Positions 16,146-24,765 of a stretch of DNA of 33,098 bases are shown here, one piece after another (position 1 is the stretch's first letter; every line of letters begins with the position of its first letter). The translations under genes were made by a program, and so were the position numbers. Origin of the DNA: Prevotella sp. (GTDB lineage: Bacteria > Bacteroidota > Bacteroidia > Bacteroidales > Bacteroidaceae). Under the pieces are notes generated by a model. It saw nothing but the letters and a program-made list of their open reading frames with translations, was not told the origin of the DNA and did no database searches. Location: the NCBI GenBank assembly GCA_024692385.1, contig JAILMS010000093.1, positions 1 through 33,098 on the forward strand, written 5' to 3'.

Positions 16146-18923
16146 CTATTTCCTGACAATTTCTGTACATCTACACGGTATGCTCACCCAAACGATAGTA
16201 CCCTTGCCCACTTCTGACTTGATACGTATCTTACCACCCATCTGCGTGGTAATATCATGACAGATAGCAAGACCAAGACCAGTACCATGACCGCCAGACG
16301 ACACGAAACGATCGAAGATTTGCTTCATACGATCGTCGGAGATACCGCTACCAGTATCTTGGAAAGCCATAGCGACACCTTCACCGGTATACTCATAGCT
16401 GGCACGTACCATACCTTTGGTAGTATGCATCGTAGCGTTTTCCATCACCTGGTCGATGACAATGCCTAAATTCTGATCATCCAGCTCAACCATCAACTGC
16501 TGATAGGGATTGTCGGTTACGAAGTCGACACCATCATTATGATGAGCATTCCATACATTCTGGCAACGGGCATCGAAGAACTGAGCGAAGTCGACGGGTT
16601 TCCTCTTGAACTCAATCATACCGGCATCCAGTCGAGACAGGAACAAGATGTCGTTGATGAGTTTCAGCAACTTAGAAGAATTTTTCTTTATCTGTTCAAT
16701 GAACAGCGATTCTTCTTCCGACGTATGCGACATTTCGAAAAGCTCGGCAAAACCAATGACTGAACTGAGTGGCGTACGAATCTCATAACTCATGTTACGG
16801 AGGAAGGCATTCTTCACAGTTTCTACCTCCTGTGCCTTTGCACTCTCCTTGGCGAGTTTCTCTTCGGTGGCCTTAATCTCACTAATGTCACGACAGGCAC
16901 CAAAATACTCCTTAACACAGCCCTGATTATCTAATACTGGGACAAACGATATCAGCAAGCTGAGTCGCATGCCCTTCTTGACACGAATGATGGTATTAAA
17001 GGAATCTTTCAGCGGTGACAACACACGGTTATCCATGCTGTTGAACATGCGCTGAGCACGACGACGACAATCATCAGTAACAAGTGCCAGAATACGCGTC
17101 TGGGTCAACTTACTTTGCTCGCTACCGACATCGGTATATATTAATAATGTATGCGTATCAGGTGAATAACGTGCCATGCGCACACCACCATTCTGCAACA
17201 CATAATTAATGTTGCGGAAATAGGTATTCATCTCCTCATTGGCATGCTCCTGCAGTTCTATGTTGTGCTGTAGACGCTGATACGACTTCACTGTACCTGT
17301 CACATCACGCCCGGTGCCAAAGACTTCAAGCAGGCGTCCCCGACTGTCGCGTAACGGCAACAACTGCAGCTCATAGAACATTTGGCGCTTGTGAATCTGG
17401 GGATTGAAGATACGATCATCACGCCCCGCCTCATACAATCTTGTAAAATAGGAAGGCTGCAAGGTCTCTAACGAAAACTCATCGCCCAACACATCGCGCA
17501 GATTTACTCGGTTTTTCAGTGCTGTTTCTTTACCGCCAGGGAATTCTATATCAGCCTTTTCATTCATGTCATATATATAGCCTTTGCTATCGTAGACAAT
17601 GGTGTCAACCATCGCTGAATGGAAGACAGAGTGATAACGTAGCATAGTGTCTTTCACCTGCAACTGACGCTGGCGGTCGGCAGTAACATCACAATAAGTA
17701 CCTATAATATCGGTAGGCGTCCCGTTCTTGTCGCGTCGGAAGACGGACATCACGACTGACAATATCTGACAATCCCCATTCGGTCCCTGTTTCGAATGAA
17801 CCTCGATTTTCTTTTTCTCTATCTGACCTTCGGCAATCTGCAACAATATGCTACTAATCTGCTGCACATCCTCGGCCTGCATACGATTAAAGAAAATAGT
17901 CGGTGGCTGGCTGTCGGCCTCAACCTCACCTTTATCATTATAGACGGTAACGGTCTTTTTCTCCACATTGAATGTCCACAGATGCACATTCCACGTGCTA
18001 AGGATATGTGACAAACGGGTATTGCTGCGACGGATTGCCTTGGTCATCGTCTTCTCACGGAAGCGATAGAGGGCATAGTATCCGAGGGCAGCCAACAGAA
18101 TCAGGATCATAGCACCTACCACAATCCAAATCCAGTAAGGGATACCACTATCTTTGCGTTCCGGATAAAACCACTTGTTCTGGATAGGCTGCAATTTGCC
18201 TTCAGCCTCCATATGCGAATACACCTCGTCAATAATTTCCAATAGAATAGGCTGGTTGGACAGGAACTTATATTCACCATGTTGCATCTTAACGGGGGTC
18301 AGCTCCAAATCGTCGAAATGTAGTGTACGTTTCAGCCATTTCAGAGACAACGTATTCCAAACAATTTGCTGGTTGGGCTTGTTATGAATATCCTGTACAG
18401 CCTCACGCATATCGTTATAGGGCATGACATGATTCTCCAAGCCCTGACGCTTCATCAGATGGTGAGCAAAGCTACCGTCATGAACAATAAAATGGCTAGT
18501 CTTCAGATCATCTTCTGTCTTGATACGGAGGGGATCATTCTTACGACGTAACACACTATGAGTGAAAATCTGGACCACTGACTGTCCGAAATGTCCGTAT
18601 TCTCGGTGATAGTCTGCGTCCATGGCCAGCATTAAGTCGGCTTCACCATTCTTCACGTCTCGCAGCGCTTCCTTAGTGGGTTTGAGCTTAATAACGTAGG
18701 GAATGTCGAGTTCATCGCAGATAGATTTGATGAGATCGATATTATAGCCTACAGCCTCACCACTTGCATTGAGGAATGAATAAGGCCAAAGATCCCAGGC
18801 ATCCTCATAGATTAGCGGATGTTCACGATTGAAGACCCTCGCACTATCGTTGGGCAGCGCATATATCGGCGACAGCACCAACAGGCAAAGAGCAGTCATC
18901 AGAATACGGTAACAGTTGTTCAT
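16146..18923 (-). CDS. Histidine-kinase-like sensor with Tyr in place of the phosphoacceptor His (kinase 3 of operon)
   Basis: A 925-residue sensor with the same layout as its downstream neighbour: signal peptide (to ~22), solute-binding-like domain (~33-255, NREHPLIYEDAWDLWPYSF), membrane segment (WIWIVVGAMILILLAALGYYAL), three PAS-like domains, HisKA and HATPase. The H-box reads NMSYEIRTPL, with Tyr713 (codon TAT) where His is required for autophosphorylation. The neighbouring Glu and the Thr four residues after the Tyr (ExxT, linked to phosphatase activity in this family) remain. The ATP site looks complete: ENAT in the N-box, QDTGSGIS, FDRFV and GTGLGLAIC. It may bind ATP and dimerise without phosphorylating itself on His. 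It lies 12 nt after the preceding kinase gene. Confidence 0.92.
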   Translation of the reverse strand: MNNCYRILMTALCLLVLSPIYALPNDSARVFNREHPLIYEDAWDLWPYSFLNASGEAVGYNIDLIKSICDELDIPYVIKLKPTKEALRDVKNGEADLMLAMDADYHREYGHFGQSVVQIFTHSVLRRKNDPLRIKTEDDLKTSHFIVHDGSFAHHLMKRQGLENHVMPYNDMREAVQDIHNKPNQQIVWNTLSLKWLKRTLHFDDLELTPVKMQHGEYKFLSNQPILLEIIDEVYSHMEAEGKLQPIQNKWFYPERKDSGIPYWIWIVVGAMILILLAALGYYALYRFREKTMTKAIRRSNTRLSHILSTWNVHLWTFNVEKKTVTVYNDKGEVEADSQPPTIFFNRMQAEDVQQISSILLQIAEGQIEKKKIEVHSKQGPNGDCQILSVVMSVFRRDKNGTPTDIIGTYCDVTADRQRQLQVKDTMLRYHSVFHSAMVDTIVYDSKGYIYDMNEKADIEFPGGKETALKNRVNLRDVLGDEFSLETLQPSYFTRLYEAGRDDRIFNPQIHKRQMFYELQLLPLRDSRGRLLEVFGTGRDVTGTVKSYQRLQHNIELQEHANEEMNTYFRNINYVLQNGGVRMARYSPDTHTLLIYTDVGSEQSKLTQTRILALVTDDCRRRAQRMFNSMDNRVLSPLKDSFNTIIRVKKGMRLSLLISFVPVLDNQGCVKEYFGACRDISEIKATEEKLAKESAKAQEVETVKNAFLRNMSYEIRTPLSSVIGFAELFEMSHTSEEESLFIEQIKKNSSKLLKLINDILFLSRLDAGMIEFKRKPVDFAQFFDARCQNVWNAHHNDGVDFVTDNPYQQLMVELDDQNLGIVIDQVMENATMHTTKGMVRASYEYTGEGVAMAFQDTGSGISDDRMKQIFDRFVSSGGHGTGLGLAICHDITTQMGGKIRIKSEVGKGTIVWVSIPCRCTEIVRK

Positions 18924-18935
18924 GGTTGATAGTTC

Positions 18936-21005
18936 TTACGCTTTTATTTCGCAACAAGGTATCCACATCCAGAAGGTAGAGCCATGCCCTTGTCCCTCAG
19001 AGTCTATACCGATAACACCATGGCATGCCGTGGCGATAGCCTTACAGATAGAGAGTCCCAAACCGGTACCTTGTATATAGTCATTGAGTTTGAAGAAGCG
19101 CTCAAAGAGTTTGTCCTGTACTTCTTTAGCAACACCGTCACCGGTATCTTCACAATAAAGGTACAAGCCTTCATGACTCTCGCCATTCTCTTCGCGCCAT
19201 TCTTTACGATAGCCCACCTTGATATGTCCCTGATGGGTGTATTTCACTGCATTGGTTACGAAATTGGTATAGACCTGACGAATACGGACTTCGTCAATCA
19301 TCGTCACATAAGTGGGATAAGGATTATCCTTGATAAACACGACAGTAGGTTCACGAAGGCGCTGCTGTAACTGTTCACAGAGTTCATCGAAGAACTTAGA
19401 GAAATCGGTCTGCAGGGCCATAATATCTACACTGCCGCTGATATCCAGTGAAGCTGCATCCTGGATGTCGTTAACCAGACGGAGCAACATGTCGCAGTTA
19501 TCTGTGATAAGGCGAATCATTTCCTGACGCTCCTCAGGAGTAGAGAGCATCGGCAGAACATCAGAGAAACCGACGATAGCATTCAGCGGAGTACGAATCT
19601 CATGGGTCATATTTGCAAGGAAGATACTCTTCATGCGACCAGAGTCGTTAGCACGCTCCGTTTCACGCTTCAGTTGTTCCTGTTTCTGCATGAGCTGGTT
19701 GATGTTACGCCATATGCCAAAAGCACCCTTCAGATTACCTTGTTCATCAAATTCAGGAATACTGTTAATCTGCACCCACTGCGGTTCTGTATGCTCATGT
19801 GTCACGACAAAATTCATACGTCCCATATAACTAATGGGCTTGCCAATAACGATGGCAGGATTATCCAAATCGCGTACAAACTCGTCATCCTGATTATAGA
19901 AGATACCCTTCAGCTGCTGCAACGTGAATTGTTTGGTGACAGTACTCAATCCATTATAGAATTCTATCACATTACGTTCCAAAGAAATACGCCAAGCCTG
20001 TAAGCCACAAGTATCCATCATGTAGCGCAACTCTTTTTCATAGAGCTGAATAGATTCATTGACCTTCTGGATTTCGATATCGTTCTTTTTGGCTTGCATA
20101 TACAACTCACGCTCTTCTGAGATATCACGTGCAGCCACAGAAAGGTATATCAGCTTACCTTCATCATCATAGATTGGGTGTACACCTATTTCCAGATAGA
20201 TATACATTTCGCGTTCAGGAACAATACTCAGTGAGCAAGCCAGATATTCGTTCGGATGATAACGGTCGAGTACCTCATTAAAAGGAGCTATATCAAACAG
20301 ATTTACCTTCGAGAAGAAGGCGTCACTATCATCACTGTCGAAGTGACAGATGTCACGCATCATCTTGTTGGCGGCAAGCAGCCATCCCTCAGGTGAATAG
20401 AATGACAAACCTACGATAGAGTCCTCAAAGATTTGCTTATAGCGCTTGGTAAGTTCTTCTTCTTCCTGCTGATGAGTACGCAATTCCGTTTCATCAAGCA
20501 GCACACTGATAATGCTAACAGGGGTACTGCTTCCTGCAACATATTCAGCCACACTATTGCTACGGATGTAAATCCAACACGGTTCTCCACCGCCATAGTT
20601 GACATTCCAGCGATAGCTAAATTCTGCGGACTGCAACTTACCATCAAGAAGCTGCTGAAGAGTTATTAATGCTTGATCGGCATCATCAGGATGGAGATAA
20701 TTTCTGAACTCGTCAGCTTTAATCTCGGAACTTGGAAGCAAATTACCTCTCAGTCGCCTGATAGTATTACCGGCAATGTCATAGATGACGACATCATTGT
20801 CGGCTATCTTTAGAGCTTTCTCCATCATCTCATAGGTAGAGGTGGCTGAAGCGATGCTTTGGCGAACATGACGACGCACACGGAAATTCTGATACATGAG
20901 GGCCATAAAGGATAGTGACACCACCAGCAGTAACAGTAACGCTCCAAGCGACGTAATCGAAATAGAGAGTTCTAAGAGGAGATATGTGAATGTCAGTATT
21001 ATCAT
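18936..21005 (-). CDS. Sensor histidine kinase with short N-terminal anchor (kinase 2 of operon, His form)
   Basis: A 689-residue kinase without a periplasmic domain. One hydrophobic stretch at the N-terminus (~10-40) is followed by three PAS-like domains, HisKA and HATPase. The phosphoacceptor is H468 in MTHEIRTPLNAIVGFSDVL. The ATP motifs are intact: TNFVTNAVKYT, EDTGDGVA, FERFFKL and GTGLGLSIC. The PAS and catalytic parts align by eye with the kinase at 13352-16126 (GNLLP versus GDLLP, ARDISEERELYM versus SRDVSAERDMYM, and almost the same H-box). The start overlaps the stop of the upstream kinase by 4 nt (ATGA), so translation is probably coupled. Confidence 0.92.
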   Translation of the reverse strand: MIILTFTYLLLELSISITSLGALLLLLVVSLSFMALMYQNFRVRRHVRQSIASATSTYEMMEKALKIADNDVVIYDIAGNTIRRLRGNLLPSSEIKADEFRNYLHPDDADQALITLQQLLDGKLQSAEFSYRWNVNYGGGEPCWIYIRSNSVAEYVAGSSTPVSIISVLLDETELRTHQQEEEELTKRYKQIFEDSIVGLSFYSPEGWLLAANKMMRDICHFDSDDSDAFFSKVNLFDIAPFNEVLDRYHPNEYLACSLSIVPEREMYIYLEIGVHPIYDDEGKLIYLSVAARDISEERELYMQAKKNDIEIQKVNESIQLYEKELRYMMDTCGLQAWRISLERNVIEFYNGLSTVTKQFTLQQLKGIFYNQDDEFVRDLDNPAIVIGKPISYMGRMNFVVTHEHTEPQWVQINSIPEFDEQGNLKGAFGIWRNINQLMQKQEQLKRETERANDSGRMKSIFLANMTHEIRTPLNAIVGFSDVLPMLSTPEERQEMIRLITDNCDMLLRLVNDIQDAASLDISGSVDIMALQTDFSKFFDELCEQLQQRLREPTVVFIKDNPYPTYVTMIDEVRIRQVYTNFVTNAVKYTHQGHIKVGYRKEWREENGESHEGLYLYCEDTGDGVAKEVQDKLFERFFKLNDYIQGTGLGLSICKAIATACHGVIGIDSEGQGHGSTFWMWIPCCEIKA

Positions 21006-23098
21006 AGCAGGATGTTTTCAGTTGTATTTGAGGTATTTTCTTCAAGTCGTCTTTCTATAGTTGCCGCCTCACAAGGAACTGCTACCCAGATAGTAGTACC
21101 CTTGTGCTGCTTCGACTCAACTTCTATGGTACCGCCCATCTGACGAACCAACGACTCGACGATAGGCAGGTCAAGACCGGAGCCATAGAGTTCGTCGTCG
21201 GGACCTTGTACAAAACGATCAAACATATGTGGCATAACATCTTCAGGAATACCTTCACCATTGTCTTCAATGGTAATGAGCAATTCGCCACGACGATATT
21301 CACAACGGGCCTTAGAATAGCCCTGCTCCAGATGGAGTGTGGACAACCAACAAAGTTTCTCAATAACCTTTCCTAATTGTTCTACGTCAATATTAATAAC
21401 CAGACTATCATAGGGGTTGTCAACAATTGTCTTCACCTGAGTGTTAGCATCGCTCCAACCGAGCTGACAGTAGTTGGCAAAGATTGCTGAGAAGTCAATA
21501 TAATCCTTGTGATATTCCACCATATTGGCATCCAGACTTGACAACAACATAATATCGTTCACCAACTTCAGCATATTGTTAGAGTGGGTTTTTATCTGCT
21601 CGACAAAAGCAGGCTCATCGGCCTCATCGTGGGGTGCATTAAACAATCCGGCGAAACCGACAACATTATTCAATGGGGTACGAATCTGATAACTCATGTT
21701 CGAGAGGAAGGATTGCTTCAGCAGCTCTGTCTCCTGAGCCTTCTTAGTCTCCACGGCCAGACGATTTTCCATCTCCACCATATCAGTCATATCACGGCAC
21801 ATACCATAATAGCGCTCCACCTTTCCATTTTCATCAAGCATGGGCACCATATTGAACATCAGCCAGATAGGACGACCTTTCTTGTCACGAATCTCAGTCT
21901 CGATGTTGACATTAATATTATAAGGTGACAGATGATCCATACGGTTCAGCACGCTGGAAACAGTGCGACGGAAGCGCGGGGTAGCCAAACGGATACAGCG
22001 TAACTGTGACAACTTCATCTGTGACTGCGTGATATTATTAGACAACTCCAGCGTGAATGACTTCGGATAGTAGTTTACCATACGAATATCACTGATACGC
22101 AGCGCATAATTAATATTGGAGATGTATTCACGGATATTCTCGTTCACCTTATGCAACTGCTCGGCACCAGCTTTCTGGCGGTGGTACGAAACCACCATCT
22201 CCGTAATATCACGACCAGCCATATAAACACCCTCCAAATTACCTTTTGCATCTCGGATGGGGTTAATGGTAGAATCGTAGTACATCTTCTTTCCTTTCAA
22301 GCCAAATTCATCCAAATGATAGATAGGAGATTCGAAATTATGGAAGTCTACAATAGAGGAAGAACGAGTATTATCCATTGACTCAAGATCGACATCAGCA
22401 AAAAAGGGATTGTTCTTCAATAGGAATTCATTGTCAAGCACAAATTCACGATTGGGAACGCCAAAGGCCTTGCAGGCACGATCATTGATGTCACGCAAAA
22501 CACCATGGTTATCGTAGTACACCATATCAATCAGCGAACTACTGAACACCGTATGATAACGAAGCAGCAACTGATTGACAGCCTCCAAACGACGATACTC
22601 TTCAGTTACGTCATGCTGGATTCCTAAAATACTGACAACATGACCTCTGCTGTTACGACGATCTACGGATACTGTCACCTCATAATGGCGAAGGAAAGAG
22701 TCATCCTTGGCATTACTGGCCAGCATGACAACGGCATTATTCTTCTTACCATCACAAATATCGAAGATTGCCGTGCGTAGCGTTTCAAAGTCTTCACGGT
22801 CAAAGAACTGTAGGAAATCTATAGGATTATAACGCTGCTCCATAGTACCTTCTTCAGAAATAATAAGATACTGACGGGTAGCAGGAATATATTTCCATAT
22901 ACGCAAGCGCCCTGCTTGCAGAACTAAAGCCAGATGGGCATTCTGTTCCTTCTGGCGAGCAGTAGCCTCTTTGGCGCGCTTCAGATAGACATAATTGTAG
23001 ACAATCACTATCAGAATCGCCACCAACAGCACACCCACTACGGCAAATACGTAGTGATTGAGGCTCGACATTGACATTTCACTCGTTTGATATAACAT
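21002..23098 (-). CDS. Degenerate histidine-kinase-like sensor with Tyr at the phosphoacceptor site and altered ATP site (kinase 1 of operon)
   Basis: First gene of the four-kinase operon, 698 residues. One membrane segment (FAVVGVLLVAILIVIVYNYVYL), three PAS-like domains, HisKA and HATPase. The H-box reads NMSYQIRTPL: Tyr470 replaces His, and Gln replaces the acidic neighbour. In the N-box, the Asn expected in NAxKYT is missing (the segment reads EKLCWLSTLHL). The G1 box EDNGEGIP is intact, while G2 is altered to GSGLDLPI. The protein is therefore probably inactive as a kinase. PAS and HisKA parts align by eye with the Tyr kinase at 16146-18923 (LLRYHTVFSSSLIDMVYYD versus MLRYHSVFHSAMVDTIVYD). 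The frame is open to 23134, but the promoter lies there, so I use ATG 23098. Confidence 0.9.
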   Translation of the reverse strand: MLYQTSEMSMSSLNHYVFAVVGVLLVAILIVIVYNYVYLKRAKEATARQKEQNAHLALVLQAGRLRIWKYIPATRQYLIISEEGTMEQRYNPIDFLQFFDREDFETLRTAIFDICDGKKNNAVVMLASNAKDDSFLRHYEVTVSVDRRNSRGHVVSILGIQHDVTEEYRRLEAVNQLLLRYHTVFSSSLIDMVYYDNHGVLRDINDRACKAFGVPNREFVLDNEFLLKNNPFFADVDLESMDNTRSSSIVDFHNFESPIYHLDEFGLKGKKMYYDSTINPIRDAKGNLEGVYMAGRDITEMVVSYHRQKAGAEQLHKVNENIREYISNINYALRISDIRMVNYYPKSFTLELSNNITQSQMKLSQLRCIRLATPRFRRTVSSVLNRMDHLSPYNINVNIETEIRDKKGRPIWLMFNMVPMLDENGKVERYYGMCRDMTDMVEMENRLAVETKKAQETELLKQSFLSNMSYQIRTPLNNVVGFAGLFNAPHDEADEPAFVEQIKTHSNNMLKLVNDIMLLSSLDANMVEYHKDYIDFSAIFANYCQLGWSDANTQVKTIVDNPYDSLVINIDVEQLGKVIEKLCWLSTLHLEQGYSKARCEYRRGELLITIEDNGEGIPEDVMPHMFDRFVQGPDDELYGSGLDLPIVESLVRQMGGTIEVESKQHKGTTIWVAVPCEAATIERRLEENTSNTTENILL

Positions 23099-23131
23099 TC
23101 TTAGGATAGTAGTATCATAGGTTAATGTAGG

Positions 23132-23162
23132 CAAAGGTATAAAACTTACGGCACTTTACAAA
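23132..23162 (-). promoter_or_regulatory. Promoter of the four-kinase operon
   Basis: On the minus strand, TACCTTTG (23132-23139) and TTTG (23159-23162), 19 nt apart. The predicted leader before ATG 23098 is about 30 nt. No other promoter of this type is seen at the three downstream gene junctions, which are -4, 12 and 19 nt. Confidence 0.75.
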
Positions 23163-23190
23163 ATTTTTTATAACTTTTTTCACAAAATGC

Positions 23191-23222
23191 TTTGCATAGT
23201 CAGAATTTAGTTCGTATCTTTG
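23191..23222 (+). promoter_or_regulatory. Promoter for frr-rsgA-mnmA
   Basis: TTTG (23191-23194), 20-nt spacer, TATCTTTG (23215-23222), then ATG at 23251. Back to back with the kinase operon promoter. Confidence 0.78.
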
Positions 23223-23250
23223 TAGCAAATATCACATAAATAAGAAAAAT

Positions 23251-23811
23251 ATGATTGACGTTAAACAGACATTAGCTGATGCTGAAGAGCGTATGCAGAT
23301 GGCTTCCATGTACTTGGAAGAAGAGCTGAGCCGTGTACGTGCAGGCCGCGCCAACGTAGCCATTCTCGATGGTGTACGTGTAGAATCTTATGGTTCTAGA
23401 GTTCCTCTGAACCAAGTTGCCAACATTTCCACTCCCGATGCTCGCACCATTGCCATCAAGCCATGGGACAAGAAGCAGATTCGCGACATTGAGAAGGCTA
23501 TTATGGATTCTGATGTAGGCATCACTCCTGAGAATAATGGTGAGATTATCCGTCTGGGACTCCCCCAGCCTACTGAGGAGCGCCGCCGCGACCTCGTGAA
23601 ACAGTGTAACAAAATTACCGAGAAGGCTAAGATTGAGGTACGCAATGTTCGCAGTGACATCAAGGAGAAGCTGAAGAAGGCCATCAAAGACGGACTTTCT
23701 GAGGACAACGAGAAGGATGCCGAGAACGAACTGCAGAAGCTGCACGACAAGTACATCAAGAAGCTTGATGACCTCATGGAGGCCAAGAACAAGGAAATCA
23801 TGACCGTTTAA
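23251..23811 (+). CDS. frr: Ribosome recycling factor
   Basis: Splits the post-termination ribosome together with EF-G. The 186-residue protein is full length and has the family core: VRAGRANVAILDGVRVESYGSRVPLNQVANISTPDARTI, then the helical arm LPQPTEERRRDLVKQ and a long Lys/Glu-rich coiled region. The stop codon abuts the rsgA start, with no gap. Confidence 0.97.
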   Translation: MIDVKQTLADAEERMQMASMYLEEELSRVRAGRANVAILDGVRVESYGSRVPLNQVANISTPDARTIAIKPWDKKQIRDIEKAIMDSDVGITPENNGEIIRLGLPQPTEERRRDLVKQCNKITEKAKIEVRNVRSDIKEKLKKAIKDGLSEDNEKDAENELQKLHDKYIKKLDDLMEAKNKEIMTV

Positions 23812-24762
23812 ATGCAGGGACTGGTCATAAAGAATACTGGAAGCTGGTACACCGTCCTGACGGATGATGGCCAGCTCCTTGATTGTAAGGTAAAGGGCAA
23901 TTTCCGCATCAAGGGAATTCGCTCTACTAATCCCGTGGCCGTTGGCGACAGGGTAACAGTAGGTGATGGCTGCTGGATAACAGATATCGAGGACCGTCGC
24001 AACTACATTATTCGCAAGAGTATCAATCTCTCCAAACAGAGCCACATCCTGGCAGCCAATGTCGATCAAGCATTGCTCATCGTCACCGTTGCCAAACCAG
24101 AGACCTCTACTACGTTCATTGACCGTTTCCTGGCCTCTGCCGAAGCCTATCGCATTCCTGTCATCTTAGTATTCAACAAGGTAGATTTGCTCAGCGATGA
24201 AGAACAACACTACCAACAGATGATGATACAGCTCTATGAAACCATTGGTTATGAATGTCGTGCCATTTCTGCAGAGACAGGCGAAGGCGTTGAGGAACTG
24301 CGCACCCTACTCGACAACAAGATTACATTACTTAGTGGCAATAGTGGTGTAGGCAAATCAACACTCATTAATCGCTTGATACCTCACGCAAATCAACGTA
24401 CTGCAGAAATCAGCGATGCTCACCAGACGGGTATGCACACCACCACGTTCAGCGAGATGATTCCACTCGCCTCGAACGTGACTGATAGTTCCGCTATAGG
24501 CGCTCACTCCTGGCTCATTGACACTCCTGGAATTAAGGGTTTCGGAACCTTCGACATTGAGCGTGAAGAGCTCACCAGCTATTTCAAGGAGATTTTTGAA
24601 TTCTCCAAGCAGTGTAAGTTCTCTGACTGTAGCCACACACACGAGCCTGGTTGTGCTGTACTGAAGGCCGTTGAAGACCACTACATCGCCCAGAGTCGCT
24701 ACCAGTCATACCTCTCTATGCTAGACGACAAGGACGAAAATAAATATCGCGAAGCCTATTAG
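23812..24762 (+). CDS. rsgA: Ribosome small subunit-dependent GTPase A
   Basis: A circularly permuted GTPase that checks maturation of the 30S subunit. The 316-residue protein has an N-terminal OB-fold and then the GTPase motifs in permuted order: G4 NKVDLL, G1 [10 protein letters not shown]3 DTPGI. The C-terminal zinc site reads [14 protein letters not shown] (C-x4-C-x-H-x5-C). ATG follows the frr stop directly, and mnmA begins 3 nt after its own stop, so the three genes form one unit. Confidence 0.96.
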   Translation: MQGLVIKNTGSWYTVLTDDGQLLDCKVKGNFRIKGIRSTNPVAVGDRVTVGDGCWITDIEDRRNYIIRKSINLSKQSHILAANVDQALLIVTVAKPETSTTFIDRFLASAEAYRIPVILVFNKVDLLSDEEQHYQQMMIQLYETIGYECRAISAETGEGVEELRTLLDNKITLLSGNSGVGKSTLINRLIPHANQRTAEISDAHQTGMHTTTFSEMIPLASNVTDSSAIGAHSWLIDTPGIKGFGTFDIEREELTSYFKEIFEFSKQCKFSDCSHTHEPGCAVLKAVEDHYIAQSRYQSYLSMLDDKDENKYREAY

Positions 24763-24765
24763 CCC

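Noticed and set aside
16785-16787. Sequencing error as the cause of Tyr in the kinase H-box
   Set aside because: The same replacement is found at 21689-21691 in the paralogue, both frames are fully open, and the surrounding residues are conserved within the Tyr group.
23272-24069. 265-codon open frame opposite frr and rsgA
   Set aside because: It crosses two certain genes on the other strand; the Leu/Val-rich text is typical of an antisense shadow.
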